Source: Lusitaniella coriacea LEGE 07157
Lineage (GTDB): Bacteria > Cyanobacteriota > Cyanobacteriia > Cyanobacteriales > Spirulinaceae
Direction of reading: 5' to 3'
Assembly: GCF_015207425.1 (NCBI RefSeq)
Contig: NZ_JADEWZ010000020.1
Location: 38,755 to 102,754, forward strand
DNA: 64,000 nucleotides
The notes under the pieces are model-generated. The model was not told the origin of the DNA. It worked only from the letters and a program-made list of their open reading frames with translations, and made no database searches. The translations under genes were made by a program, and so were the position numbers. Shown piece after piece: positions 32,178 through 42,142 of this stretch (positions are counted from its first letter, which is position 1; each line of letters opens with the position of its first letter).

Positions 32178-34793
32178 TCAAACCTTAGACTCAAGTTTCG
32201 TGATTCGACTCTTCAAGTCTTGATTCTCCTGTTTGAGGTGTTCGAGTTCGTCGCGCAACTGTTTCACCGCTTTATCCGAACCCATATTTTTCTGCACCTT
32301 TTCCCTCGCCTCCTCCGCCAGACGGCGCACTCTTCCATCGGGGGTTTGTTCCGCGAGAGAACTGAGAATGTTGATTGCTTCCGCCGTTTGCATCTGTCCC
32401 AAAGCCGTAGAAACTGCAACCTGCGTAAGGAAAAAAGACTCTCCTGCAAGGGCTTCGAGTTGTTCTAAGATAAACTCAACCTTATCGGGGGTTTGTCCGG
32501 TGGAAACTGCACCCAAGGCGCGAATTGCAGCCAAGCGCAACGCTTGAGGAATGCTGGGTTTCGTATATTCAACAATAATATCCACAGCAGCTGGAGAGGT
32601 TTTCATCTTACTCAACCCGCCAATTGCACCAGAACGCACAACCTCATTCCAACCCGCTCGTTCTTTGAGGACTTGCTGATAAAATTTCAGGACTTCTGTT
32701 TGCTTCTCTTTCAATTTCCCCGTTACCATCCCGCCTAATGTGCGAATGGCTGCGGCTTCGACGTAATAGCTTGCATCGCCTTTTTCGACAATTTTCTTAA
32801 CAGCTTTGTAGCTTTCTGGTGTTTTAAATTTGCTTAATCCCTCAACGGTGGCACGACGCACTCTTGCATCTTTATCCTTCAATCCCGCCATTAATGCTTG
32901 CAATGCAGGGTTTAGTTTCAATTTCGCGAGTTGCTTGGCGACTTCTACGCGCACTCCCCAAAATGGATCGTTTTTCAAAGATTCTAAAAGCGCTTCTATT
33001 GTTTCCAAACCCCCTTTCTTACTCAGATTTATTGCTGCATAAATCCGCGAAATGGGATCGGGATCGTGCTGGAGTTGTGCCTTTAATTCAGAGGCTGGGT
33101 AGTTGAGGCGAACGGTTTTCAAGAAGTAGTTTCCGACATCAAAGCTGATAAAGTTTGGTTTATTTTCTAAGGGGAAGTAAAAACTTTGCTCTGCTCGATC
33201 GAGACGAAGCCAAAAGGTTTTTAATGTAGAGTTCAACTCATTCTTGGCTTTTTTGGTTTTCTTTTTCTTCGTTTCAACGTAGCCAAAGGCAATCGGGATT
33301 TTTAGATCGAAAAGTTCGCTTTCGCTTGCGGATTTTTCTGATTTGACCTGAGCTTGTTTTACGGTTATTGCCGCAATATTATTTTCACTATCCCAGGAGT
33401 AAGAAACTTTAAATTCCGGGTGTCCGCCTCGGAAAACGTAGCGATCGAAAAGGAATGCGAGGTTGCGTCCTGTTGCCTTTTCAATTGCTCGCAAGAGATC
33501 GATCGTTTCGACAGTTTTGTGAGCATTATCTTGAATAAAGGTATGAATCGCTTTATCAAAAAGATCGTCTCCTAAAATGCCGCGAATCATGTGGTAAACA
33601 CAAGCACCTTTTTCATACAAATGGCGGTCGTATAATTCAATGGCTTCTCGATAAATATTGGTGACGATTGGACGGCGGTAGCGAGATCGATCTTCGGACA
33701 AGTAATTTCGCGCTTCATTGAGGAGATAATAGGCTCCATCATCCTTTCCGTAAGCTTGTTCTGTCCATTGAACTTCGGAATAGGAAGCCGCACCTTCTTT
33801 AATCCAAGCGTGGGACCAATGCTTGATGACGACGAGATCGCCGAACCATTGATGTGCGAGTTCGTGGACGACTAAACTTTCGGTTCTGGCATTATCTAAA
33901 GCAGCGCGTTTGTCGAGCAAACATCGGTCGGTAAGGAGGGTTGTGGAGGTGTTTTCCATCCCCCCAAAAATGAAGTCATCAACGCAAACTTGGGCGTATT
34001 TGGGATAGGGGTAAAGATAGCCGTATTTCTCGCTGAGAAATGCCATCATTTGAGGGGTTTTTCCCATGCTGAGTTTAGCTTCTTCTTCTCGTCCTTGTTC
34101 GACGTAATAGAGGACGGGGATTTTCTTCCATTTGTCTTCAATCGCTGCAAATTTCCCGACAGCAAGGGTGATAAGATAGGTGGGGTGAATTTGCTTTTGA
34201 TGCCAGTGATAAATCTTGTAAGTTTTGCCAGATTTTTTGCTAGAAATTAATTCACCGTTGGAGATTGCAATAAAGTCTTTGGGAACTTGAACGCGAATTT
34301 CTGACGTGGAGAGTTGACCGGGGTAGTCGAAACAGGGAAACCAAAAGCGAGAGTCTTCATCTTCGCCTTGAGTCCAAACTTGTACGGGTTTGTGGGGATA
34401 GTGTTCGTCGGGCCCGACGAAATAGAGTCCGCGTTGGGGTTGTTCGACATTGTACGCGATCGCGAGCTGAATTGATTCTTCCCCCAAAGGTTTCAGGAGA
34501 GAGACATTGAGTTGATTTCCGTCGTAATCGAAGGGTTGCGCAACTTCACCCACCAAAACGGATTCAATGTTCAAATCGACAGCATCTAAGGTTAATCGCT
34601 GGATTCCCGGATGAATCGGTTTGAGGGTAATCGTGCAAGTTCCCTGGAAACTTTTGTTGGGAATATCAAGAACTAAATCGAGGAAAATATGTTCGACTTG
34701 TCCGGGACGGTCGGGATTGTAGTGAGGCTTTGCACCGGGGAGTTCAAAGGATTTGCGACCATTGTCTTCGGCATCAAAATAAAAATTTCGCAT
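32178..34793 (-). CDS. M1-family zinc aminopeptidase with C-terminal HEAT repeats, 871 aa
   Basis: N-terminal beta-saddle domain, then the thermolysin-like catalytic domain with the exopeptidase loop FGGMENTS (GGMEN instead of the commoner GAMEN), the zinc site HELAHQW (H310, E311, H314) and the third ligand E333 in IKEGAAS. From about residue 590 the usual helical C-domain is replaced by HEAT-like repeats (DPFWGVRVEVAKQLAKL, DKDARVRRATVEGLSKF), ending in a coiled coil (DELEHLKQENQDLKSRI). No signal peptide, so cytoplasmic peptide trimming is likely. It converges on the Xre cluster with almost no gap. Confidence 0.9.
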   Translation of the reverse strand: MRNFYFDAEDNGRKSFELPGAKPHYNPDRPGQVEHIFLDLVLDIPNKSFQGTCTITLKPIHPGIQRLTLDAVDLNIESVLVGEVAQPFDYDGNQLNVSLLKPLGEESIQLAIAYNVEQPQRGLYFVGPDEHYPHKPVQVWTQGEDEDSRFWFPCFDYPGQLSTSEIRVQVPKDFIAISNGELISSKKSGKTYKIYHWHQKQIHPTYLITLAVGKFAAIEDKWKKIPVLYYVEQGREEEAKLSMGKTPQMMAFLSEKYGYLYPYPKYAQVCVDDFIFGGMENTSTTLLTDRCLLDKRAALDNARTESLVVHELAHQWFGDLVVIKHWSHAWIKEGAASYSEVQWTEQAYGKDDGAYYLLNEARNYLSEDRSRYRRPIVTNIYREAIELYDRHLYEKGACVYHMIRGILGDDLFDKAIHTFIQDNAHKTVETIDLLRAIEKATGRNLAFLFDRYVFRGGHPEFKVSYSWDSENNIAAITVKQAQVKSEKSASESELFDLKIPIAFGYVETKKKKTKKAKNELNSTLKTFWLRLDRAEQSFYFPLENKPNFISFDVGNYFLKTVRLNYPASELKAQLQHDPDPISRIYAAINLSKKGGLETIEALLESLKNDPFWGVRVEVAKQLAKLKLNPALQALMAGLKDKDARVRRATVEGLSKFKTPESYKAVKKIVEKGDASYYVEAAAIRTLGGMVTGKLKEKQTEVLKFYQQVLKERAGWNEVVRSGAIGGLSKMKTSPAAVDIIVEYTKPSIPQALRLAAIRALGAVSTGQTPDKVEFILEQLEALAGESFFLTQVAVSTALGQMQTAEAINILSSLAEQTPDGRVRRLAEEAREKVQKNMGSDKAVKQLRDELEHLKQENQDLKSRITKLESKV

Positions 34794-34961
34794 ATTGTGC
34801 AGCTCAATCGGAAATTAAAACTTCAAGGGAATTCACTTCCCACAAAATACTAGAGTAGCGCGTTTGCTCCTTTGTAAGCACTCAGCTCTGTAACTTACTA
34901 TTTTCTAAGGGAGGTCGCGAAACTCTGCTGTAAGCGGGACGGCTTTCACTCTTCCAATTGT

Positions 34962-35324
34962 TTAATTTAGCGCGATCGCGACGCTAACCACGACAATAAT
35001 CAATAATAGAAGAATTGCCCGATTTCTGAAACACCACGTTTTCAACCGCACCCATCCCGATTGTTGATACACAAAGGCGTTGGGGTCTTTTGTTGGGGAG
35101 TTTTCGCGATCGCAAAATAGGGTACAAGTCTTGGCGTAAGGACGTTTGGGAAACGTGCAAGAGTCGTCCTCGTGATACAAACATCGGTCGCACAGAAACG
35201 TCTCTCCGGTTGCTTGGTAGAGGTCAACGCCGGGATGACCGTAAGCTTTAAGCGGGTTATCGCAGTGGGGACAGCGTATCGCTTCGGTATCAACAAGATT
35301 ATTGCATTTAGGACAACTAGGCAT
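34962..35324 (-). CDS. Zinc-ribbon protein with C-terminal membrane anchor, 120 aa
   Basis: From ATG 35324 the protein starts MPSCPKCNNLVDTEAIRCPHC, a zinc ribbon with two CxxC knuckles. A second cysteine set follows (CDRCLYHEDDSC, then KTCTLFCDRE), then a single hydrophobic helix at the end (LLLLIIVVVSVAI). A tail-anchored zinc protein of unknown role. An upstream ATG at 35396 would add 24 residues without conservation signs. It is divergent from the ankyrin gene. Confidence 0.72.
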   Translation of the reverse strand: MPSCPKCNNLVDTEAIRCPHCDNPLKAYGHPGVDLYQATGETFLCDRCLYHEDDSCTFPKRPYAKTCTLFCDRENSPTKDPNAFVYQQSGWVRLKTWCFRNRAILLLLIIVVVSVAIALN

Positions 35325-35435
35325 GGGGTCTAGGCGATCGCGCGTTCTTGACGATTGTAGCGAATCCCTATTACCAAAGTTCGCCGCAAGGAACAATTCT
35401 CCTGCATAATTTTAAAAAATGTTCGGGAATTAGGC

Positions 35436-36710
35436 ATGGATTTAGATCGGGATGGCTCATTACTCGCCGCCTTACAGAACGGCAAATTGGAGGAAGTCAA
35501 AACCCTACTCGCCCAAGATGCAACCATCGAAACCATAGATAAGAATGGGATTACCGCCCTAATGCACGCGGCTCAAAAAGGCTATGGTGAAATCCTGCAA
35601 CTGCTCATTACCCAAGGCGCATCCCCCAATTATCGCAGCCAACGCTACGGACTCACCGCCTTGATGCTTGCGGCTGCGGCAAATCAATCGGAAAGTGTCA
35701 AAATTCTCCTTGATGCGGGTGCTGATGTTAATGCTCAAAATGAAGATGGAACCCCTGCTTTAGCCATTGCTGCTTATAAAGGCTACTTGTCCGTCGTAAA
35801 AATGCTTGTTGAAGCAGGCGCAAAAATTAACGTCCCAGATAAAGATGGAGATACTCCCCTCAAACTCGCCGTTCGTTCGGGACACGCTGAAATCACCCGC
35901 CTTTTGCTGCGTCAGGGTATTGAAGTTAATACCGTCCGCGATTTGTTTTTAGAAACGATTGTCGAGGGAAAAACAGACCTCATAAGGGTATTTCTTGAAG
36001 CCGGAATTGATGCAAATCATGCCGATACAGAGGGCGAAACCCCCTTAACCCTCGCCGCCACAAACGATCGCGCGGGCATTGTAAAAATCCTCCTCGAAGC
36101 AGGCGCAAACGTCAATACCTGCGACGAAGAAGGCGAAACAGCACTCCATTTTGCTGCGGTAGAAGGTTACACCGAAGTGGTTCGCACGCTCCTTGAGGGA
36201 GAAGCAGAGATCGATCTTCGCAACCGGGCGGGGGACACTCCTTTGATCTTAGCGGCATTACAGGGTCACACAGCCATCGTTCGGGCGCTATTAGAGAAAG
36301 GGGCGAATGCAAATTGTACCAACGAAGGAGAAATCCCCTTAACCCTCGCTTTTTCCCAAGGATGCGATGAAATTGTAAAAATTTTGCTCGCTGCGAGTGC
36401 CGATGCAAACGTTCCTATTGCAAAAGGAAAAACTCTATTAATGGTTGCAGCCGATCGCGGTAACCTGGAAATCGTTAAGGCGCTTATTGCTGCCGAAGCA
36501 GATGTCAATCTTTGCGATAGTTCCGGTGCAACGGCATTGATGTGGTCGGCGCATCGCGGTTACAACGACATTATCGAAGTTTTGTTGCAAACAGGTAAAG
36601 TCGATTTGAACGCGAAAAATAACGGGGGGTACACGGCGTTAGGACTGGCAGAGTTTAATAAATATCCCGAAACCGTCGTGCTGTTGAAACAAGCAGGCGC
36701 GCAGTCATAA
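35436..36710 (+). CDS. Ankyrin-repeat protein, 424 aa
   Basis: The whole chain is about twelve 33-residue ankyrin repeats (for example NGITALMHAAQKGYGEILQL and GDTPLILAALQGHTAIVRAL), with one degenerate unit near residues 155-185 (GIEVNTVRDLFLETIVEGK). No signal peptide, membrane helix or enzymatic domain. A cytoplasmic protein-protein interaction scaffold; partner unknown. Its start is 111 bp from the divergent zinc-ribbon ATG. Confidence 0.9.
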   Translation: MDLDRDGSLLAALQNGKLEEVKTLLAQDATIETIDKNGITALMHAAQKGYGEILQLLITQGASPNYRSQRYGLTALMLAAAANQSESVKILLDAGADVNAQNEDGTPALAIAAYKGYLSVVKMLVEAGAKINVPDKDGDTPLKLAVRSGHAEITRLLLRQGIEVNTVRDLFLETIVEGKTDLIRVFLEAGIDANHADTEGETPLTLAATNDRAGIVKILLEAGANVNTCDEEGETALHFAAVEGYTEVVRTLLEGEAEIDLRNRAGDTPLILAALQGHTAIVRALLEKGANANCTNEGEIPLTLAFSQGCDEIVKILLAASADANVPIAKGKTLLMVAADRGNLEIVKALIAAEADVNLCDSSGATALMWSAHRGYNDIIEVLLQTGKVDLNAKNNGGYTALGLAEFNKYPETVVLLKQAGAQS

Positions 36711-36839
36711 AAACAAAATTATTATCTCTATTTTAAGTTAAATTCAAAGTGAGTATTTACACTCACCTTCTTAGTGCGATACTTTTATTGTGCCATAAAA
36801 AGTCAATTTCCTGAAAATAAATCAATCTAAGTAGAGCTA

Positions 36840-38513
36840 ATGAAAATCATCTTCTATTTACTATCTCTAGCTCCAATTATAACTGTATTCCTATTACTTG
36901 TCATTGCCAGACGACCCGCCAAACAAGTCATGCCGTTTGCTTATTTCGTCACAGCAACGATCGCTATCTTAATTTGGCAAGTCCCTTTAACCGTATTAGC
37001 CGCATCTACGATTGAAGGGTTAGTCATGGCAGCAGATATTCTTTATATTGTCTTTGGAGCCATCCTACTACTGAATGTATTAAAAGCTTCCGGTGCAATC
37101 TCTGCTATTCGCCAAGGATTATTAACCATTTCCCCCGACAGGCGCATCCAAGCAATAATTATTGTTTGGTTATTCGGTAGCTTTCTTGAGGGTGCTTCTG
37201 GCTTTGGTACTCCTGCTGCTATCTGTAGTCCCCTGCTGGTAGCCTTGGGTTTTCCGGCTCTGGCTGCGGTTATGGTGGCATTAATTGCAAATAGTACCGC
37301 CGTGGTTTTTGGAGCAGTTGGAACGCCAGTTTTATTGGGAATTAACGCTGGATTAAAAGGGTCGCCTCTGGTCAACAATTATTTAGTAGAACGGGGTATT
37401 ACCTACGAAGCATACTTCAAAGAAGTTATTATCAAGATCGGTGTTTTGAATAGTATCGTTGGCACTCTTATTCCTCTATTTATGGTTGCTTGCTTGACCC
37501 GCTATTTTGGTCGGCGTAGATCCTGGAAAGAGGGTTTTGCTGTCAGTAAATTTGCTTTATTTGCAGGACTGGCTTTTACAATTCCTTGTACTCTAACTGC
37601 CGTATTTCTGGGAGCCGAATTCCCCTCTTTAATGGGTGGATTAGTGGGCTTGGGTATTGTCGTAATTGCAGCTCAAAAAGGTCTATTCATTCCTCAGCAA
37701 GTTTGGGACTTTCCCCCTCAAGAAGCGTGGGAAGATGGTTGGATGGGAAGTTTACAAATTGCCATAGGAAGCACGCAAAAAAAAATGAGCCTACTGCAAG
37801 CCTGGATGCCTTATATCTTGGTTGGATTATTCTTAGTTTTATCTAGGCTTCCATCTCTCCCATTTCAAGAATTACTCAAAACAGTCAAAGTTAATCTACC
37901 CAATATTTTTGCTACAGATATTACTGTCAGTTCCCAGCCTTTATATCTTCCAGGAACAATATTCATTCTGGTCGTCATCTTGACCTATTTTCTTCATCGC
38001 CTGACATTCCCAGCCTTGAAACAGTCTGTTACTGAAGCAATTAAAACTTTATCCGGGACAACTCTAGTTTTAGCAACTGCTGTACCAATGGCAAGAGTAT
38101 TTATTAACTCGGGTTTTAATGAATCCGGTCTGCTCGGTATGCCTTTAACTCTAGCAGATGGAGCATCTAATTTAGCAGGTCAGGTATGGCCGCTGTTTGC
38201 TCCTGCAATTGGTGCGATAGGGTCTTTTATTGCGGGTAGTGCTACCGTAAGTAACATGATGTTTTCCCTATTTCAACTAGGAGTCGCCCAGGATATTAAT
38301 GTTTCTGGAACAGTCGTCTTAGCGTTGCAGGCGATGGGAGGAGCTGCGGGAAATATGATTTGTGTTGCTAATGTAGTGGCTGCTTCTGCAACTGTTGGTT
38401 TAAGCGGTTGCGAAGGGTTATTGATTCGTCGATTTCTACTCCCTCTATCCTACTATGTTATTGGTTCGGGAATTTTAGGATTAGTGGCGATCTATGGATT
38501 CAAAGTTGTTTGA
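36840..38513 (+). CDS. L-lactate permease family transporter (LldP/GlcA), 557 aa
   Basis: A 12-14 helix transporter with the family blocks LFGSFLEGASGFGTPAAI (residues about 111-128), NSTAVVFGAVGTPVLLG, and the C-terminal GSFIAGSATVSNMMFSLFQLGVA and MGGAAGNMICVANVVAASATVGL. It would import lactate or glycolate with protons across the plasma membrane; glycolate from photorespiration is a plausible substrate. No lactate or glycolate dehydrogenase gene is adjacent. Length is normal. Confidence 0.88.
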   Translation: MKIIFYLLSLAPIITVFLLLVIARRPAKQVMPFAYFVTATIAILIWQVPLTVLAASTIEGLVMAADILYIVFGAILLLNVLKASGAISAIRQGLLTISPDRRIQAIIIVWLFGSFLEGASGFGTPAAICSPLLVALGFPALAAVMVALIANSTAVVFGAVGTPVLLGINAGLKGSPLVNNYLVERGITYEAYFKEVIIKIGVLNSIVGTLIPLFMVACLTRYFGRRRSWKEGFAVSKFALFAGLAFTIPCTLTAVFLGAEFPSLMGGLVGLGIVVIAAQKGLFIPQQVWDFPPQEAWEDGWMGSLQIAIGSTQKKMSLLQAWMPYILVGLFLVLSRLPSLPFQELLKTVKVNLPNIFATDITVSSQPLYLPGTIFILVVILTYFLHRLTFPALKQSVTEAIKTLSGTTLVLATAVPMARVFINSGFNESGLLGMPLTLADGASNLAGQVWPLFAPAIGAIGSFIAGSATVSNMMFSLFQLGVAQDINVSGTVVLALQAMGGAAGNMICVANVVAASATVGLSGCEGLLIRRFLLPLSYYVIGSGILGLVAIYGFKVV

Positions 38514-38640
38514 AGTTTGCCCAAATGTTAAGACAAAATAGAGAGTAAATAGTACTGACTTAACGCTAATGGGCAATGCCTACCCTACGCAATATCAAGG
38601 CTTTGGGCGATTTCTTGATTCTTATTTCAGTGACATTCAG

Positions 38641-39009
38641 TTATGATTCGCTATTCTCAAAATTCATCCATTTACCAAGCATAGCTGCACAACCGATTAC
38701 GATAAAAACGAAAATGCTACCTAAGAAGTACAAAAGAAAAGAAGCAAGGCTCAAATCATTTCTAGATAAATCGAGCGCTTTGAAGTACAATAATGCACTC
38801 GAAAGCATCAAAGCTATAATGTCGAACCGACCTTCTGGAGCTTTTGAGAATACTAGGACTACCAAATTACCAACTGAAAAATCATTTGTCTCTGAGTTTC
38901 TTATTTCTTGACTCAAAAAAATAGCTACAGAGAAAAAGCTAACGACCATCGAAATCAATAGAATGAGAGAGTAAAAATTCAATAATCGACTAGCAATAAT
39001 ATCTAACAT
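38641..39009 (-). CDS. Small three-helix membrane protein of unknown function, 122 aa
   Basis: Three hydrophobic helices (residues about 12-32, 62-75 and 90-112) with an acidic/polar loop (EIRNSETNDFSVGN). The opposite strand also has an open frame (38576-38911) but reads as low-complexity basic sequence, so I prefer this one. AT-rich, no HIP1. It is divergent from the STAND ATPase gene (82 bp between starts) and might be its partner, but that is only positional. Confidence 0.55.
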   Translation of the reverse strand: MLDIIASRLLNFYSLILLISMVVSFFSVAIFLSQEIRNSETNDFSVGNLVVLVFSKAPEGRFDIIALMLSSALLYFKALDLSRNDLSLASFLLYFLGSIFVFIVIGCAAMLGKWMNFENSES

Positions 39010-39090
39010 TTTTTGCCTCTACCTTCAACTAATATAGTCTTATACTAATTATACCAATTCCCATTAGACGTTAAATTCTGAATTCTGTAG

Positions 39091-40695
39091 ATGGCAAACA
39101 CGCTGAAAGCATCTCCCCAAGGATTAGCGATTGTAGATCGATCGCGCCGCAGAAAAGGTTGGACAAAGACCAGAACGCCGGCGTGGTGGAATGATGCTTA
39201 TACCACCCAAGCCACTCTCAAGCGGTTTTGGCGGGGGATTGCCATTCAACGGGATAATTTTATTGCTATTTGTCGAGCGGTGGGAATTGAGGATTGGGAA
39301 GCGATTGTTGAGACTGAAGTTTTTGAGGTGTCTGATTCTGCTGAATTGGAGACTCCCTCTCCCCCGGAAAAGCGTATCGATTGGGGAGAAGCGCCGGAAA
39401 TCCCCACCTTTTACGGACGCGCTTTAGAGTTGCGGAAATTGGAACATTGGATCGTCCGCGATCGCTGTAAACTGATTACGCTCTTGGGAATGGGGGGAAT
39501 TGGCAAAACCGCTCTTGCAGTGAAATTAGTCGCTCAAATCGAGCAAGATTTTGACGGGGTAATTTGGAGATCCTTGCTTCCCGCACCCCCTCTATTGACC
39601 TTACTGGATCGATTAATTCAATTTTGCTCGCGCGATCCCGCAGGGATCCGCTCCGCGGCACGCGAAACCCTCAAAACCGACAACCCACAGCAAGGGATAA
39701 CCCAAGCCATCAGCCATCTACAACAGCGTCGCTATCTCATCGTTCTCGACGAAGCCGAAACCATCTTGCGCAGCCATAGCGGTCAACCTCTGCGTCGAGG
39801 AGAACAGTATCGCGAAGGGTACGAGGACTATGGGGAATTTTTCAAACGTCTGGGGAGCGATCGCCATCAAAGTTGCATCGCCATTGTTAGTCGAGAAAAA
39901 CCAGGAGAAATTGTCGCCTACGAAGGACAAATGCTCCCCGTTCGCTCTCTCCATTTAAGCGGTTTACAAGCAGAAGATGCGCTCCATTTGTGTCGCACCC
40001 AAGGGTTTTCCTGCTCGGATAACGAGCTTAAAATGTTAACTAACTTTTATAGTGGCAATCCCCTCGCCCTCAAAGTGATTGCAACCTTAATTCAGGAAGT
40101 TTTTAATGGAGATGTTGCCTCTTTTCTCAATCAAAATACCCTCGTTTTGGGCGATCGCCTGCGAGAACTTGTCGGTCAACAAGTCGAACGCCTTTCGGAG
40201 TTGGAAACTGAAGTTTTGTATTGGCTTGCTTTAGTTCCCGAACCTCTTTCTTTATCGCAATTATCTGCTAATTTGCTCTTCCCCCCCACCCAATCGCAAC
40301 TCTTGGAAGTGTTGGCGGCGTTGGAGAGGCGATCGCTTATTGAAAAAATGACGGGAGAAACGGAGGCATATTATATGCTTCAGCCGCTGGTGATGAAGTA
40401 TGCAATGGAAAAATCGATCGAACAAGCACTCGACGAAATTGAAACGGTTCTCGAAGAGCGAGATATTGAAGCGTTTAAAGTTTTGAAAAATCACGCTTTT
40501 CATCCCCTTCCCTCCTCGAAAAGCTCAGAATTTCATCTCCTCGAACGCCTTAAAAAAGGTCTGCAAATGCGCTTGAGGTGCGACGAACGCCAAATTGAGA
40601 AAAAACTGAGTACCCTTGCTCCTCTTTTACAGGATCGCTCTCCCCGCGCGATCGGTTATGTGAGGTCAAATTTGCAAGCAATTTTCAAACACTAA
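39091..40695 (+). CDS. STAND-type NB-ARC ATPase with N-terminal cyanobacterial HTH-like domain, 534 aa
   Basis: Residues 1-75 (KASPQGLAIVDRSRRRKGW, then TTQATLKRFWRGIAIQRDNF) are the small helical domain that precedes NB-ARC/NACHT modules in many cyanobacterial proteins. The ATPase has Walker A GMGGIGKTAL (about residue 130), Walker B RRYLIVLDEAE, sensor region AIVSREKPGE, and the GNPLALKVIA helical motif of NB-ARC. A winged-helix-like region follows. The usual WD40 or TPR sensor array is absent; the protein ends after about 60 extra residues. Signalling, transcription control or defence are possible. Its 3' end overlaps the convergent MscS-cNMP gene by 11 bp. Confidence 0.8.
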   Translation: MANTLKASPQGLAIVDRSRRRKGWTKTRTPAWWNDAYTTQATLKRFWRGIAIQRDNFIAICRAVGIEDWEAIVETEVFEVSDSAELETPSPPEKRIDWGEAPEIPTFYGRALELRKLEHWIVRDRCKLITLLGMGGIGKTALAVKLVAQIEQDFDGVIWRSLLPAPPLLTLLDRLIQFCSRDPAGIRSAARETLKTDNPQQGITQAISHLQQRRYLIVLDEAETILRSHSGQPLRRGEQYREGYEDYGEFFKRLGSDRHQSCIAIVSREKPGEIVAYEGQMLPVRSLHLSGLQAEDALHLCRTQGFSCSDNELKMLTNFYSGNPLALKVIATLIQEVFNGDVASFLNQNTLVLGDRLRELVGQQVERLSELETEVLYWLALVPEPLSLSQLSANLLFPPTQSQLLEVLAALERRSLIEKMTGETEAYYMLQPLVMKYAMEKSIEQALDEIETVLEERDIEAFKVLKNHAFHPLPSSKSSEFHLLERLKKGLQMRLRCDERQIEKKLSTLAPLLQDRSPRAIGYVRSNLQAIFKH

Positions 40696-42142
40696 ACAAT
40701 TTTTTCAGTCGATTGCGTACCCAAACAACCGGATTTTTATCATCTTCAGATCGATCGACCAATCCCATTGCGCGAAGTTGTTTTTGTCGTTCCCCTAACT
40801 CTTTTTGGTGCTTACCTAATTCGTGAATAATGACTTCTGAAAGTTCGGGTTGTTCTTGGAGGATTCGTTTAAATCCTTTGTCGTTAATTACAAATAAAAT
40901 AGTTTCTTCGAGCGCGCGCACCGAAGCAGTTCGAGGAATCCCCAACATTAAAGACAATTCTCCAAAGAAATTTCCGGCTGGAAGTGTTGCTAAATGTTTA
41001 TCGATTTTCTCCACAAATACTTCAACAGCACCGGAGAGAACGATATAAAACGCATCGCCGGGATTGCCTTCATGGAACAGAATTTCAGACTCGTGTAAGC
41101 GCTGGCGATAGCCAACTTCAATCAGTTGTCGCAGTTCAATATCGGTGAAGTTTTGGAAATAAATAACTTGCTTCAGTAAGTCGCGAACAAATAGTGTTTT
41201 TTGCGATTTTATCGCGTTTGAATCTTTGGTCAACTGGGGATATTTTTGTTCGACGTTTCTGCGCTGTCTTCCGGCAAAAAGAACTTCAGGATTACGCAAC
41301 CACAAATCTCTTTGGGGGAAAGGAATTTGAATTCCTTGTTGGCGCAGACAATATTCAATTAAAAAGTTAATTGAACTGCTAATATCCGGCGCTTTATCAA
41401 TGGGTTCGATCCAAACTCTCAATTCAAAATTTAACGCATTGTCCCCAAATCCAATAAAATTCACCCTAGGCGCGGGGTCTTGTAAAACGGTAGGTTCCAT
41501 ATAAGCAGCTTGCAGCAAACTTTCGGTGACTAATACCGGATCGCTGTTATAAGCAACCCCAACGGGTAAGTGAATTCGACCCACTAAAAAGCCATCATAA
41601 GTCCAATTGAGAACGCGATTTTCAATAATATTACTATTGGGGACTACGATGTCGCCGCCTTCGCGGGTTCGGATGACCATCGAACGGAGAGAAATCATTT
41701 TTACGTAACCCGAAAGCCCATCAAATTCGACAAAATCGCCAACTTTTATTTTCTGTTCGAGGAGTAAGGTCAAACCGCTTACAAAGTTTTTGGTGAGGTC
41801 TTGCAAACCAAAACCAATTCCAACACCCAATCCACCAATAATTACGGCAATGGAGGCAATATTAAATCCCGTACTTTGCAAAACTGCAATAAAACCGAGC
41901 GTACCGAGACTATAACTAATAATTGTTGAAATGGCTTCTCGATTGCCTTCATCAATCCCTAATTTAGGAAGTAGTCGATTTCGGAGAAAGTCTTTTAGAA
42001 CTCGGCAAATAAAAATGACAATTATTAATGCCAGAATTAGATTGATAATGTTGCCGAGGGTAATTCTACTTCCACCAATTTCTAGGGGAATGTTGAAAAC
42101 ATTGCTGAAGGACGAAAAAAGTTTTTGTAAGGATGCTGTCAT
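40685..42142 (-). CDS. MscS-family channel fused to a cyclic-nucleotide-binding domain, 485 aa
   Basis: Three to four N-terminal helices with the MscS pore-lining helix (IAVIIGGLGVGIGFGLQDLTKNFVSG) and beta domain (VGDFVEFDGLSGYVKMISLRSMVIRT, then VPNSNIIENRVLNW). Residues about 335-460 are a cNMP-binding domain ([21 protein letters not shown], then FFGELSLMLGIPRTASVRA). The architecture is that of the bacterial cyclic-nucleotide-gated channel family derived from MscS. The phosphate-binding GELSL...RTASV cassette is well kept, so nucleotide binding is plausible. Plasma membrane. Confidence 0.9.
   Translation of the reverse strand: MTASLQKLFSSFSNVFNIPLEIGGSRITLGNIINLILALIIVIFICRVLKDFLRNRLLPKLGIDEGNREAISTIISYSLGTLGFIAVLQSTGFNIASIAVIIGGLGVGIGFGLQDLTKNFVSGLTLLLEQKIKVGDFVEFDGLSGYVKMISLRSMVIRTREGGDIVVPNSNIIENRVLNWTYDGFLVGRIHLPVGVAYNSDPVLVTESLLQAAYMEPTVLQDPAPRVNFIGFGDNALNFELRVWIEPIDKAPDISSSINFLIEYCLRQQGIQIPFPQRDLWLRNPEVLFAGRQRRNVEQKYPQLTKDSNAIKSQKTLFVRDLLKQVIYFQNFTDIELRQLIEVGYRQRLHESEILFHEGNPGDAFYIVLSGAVEVFVEKIDKHLATLPAGNFFGELSLMLGIPRTASVRALEETILFVINDKGFKRILQEQPELSEVIIHELGKHQKELGERQKQLRAMGLVDRSEDDKNPVVWVRNRLKKLFSV

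Noticed and set aside
38576..38911. Plus-strand 111-codon frame overlapping the small three-helix protein
   Set aside because: Basic low-complexity translation, while the minus strand gives three clean membrane helices.
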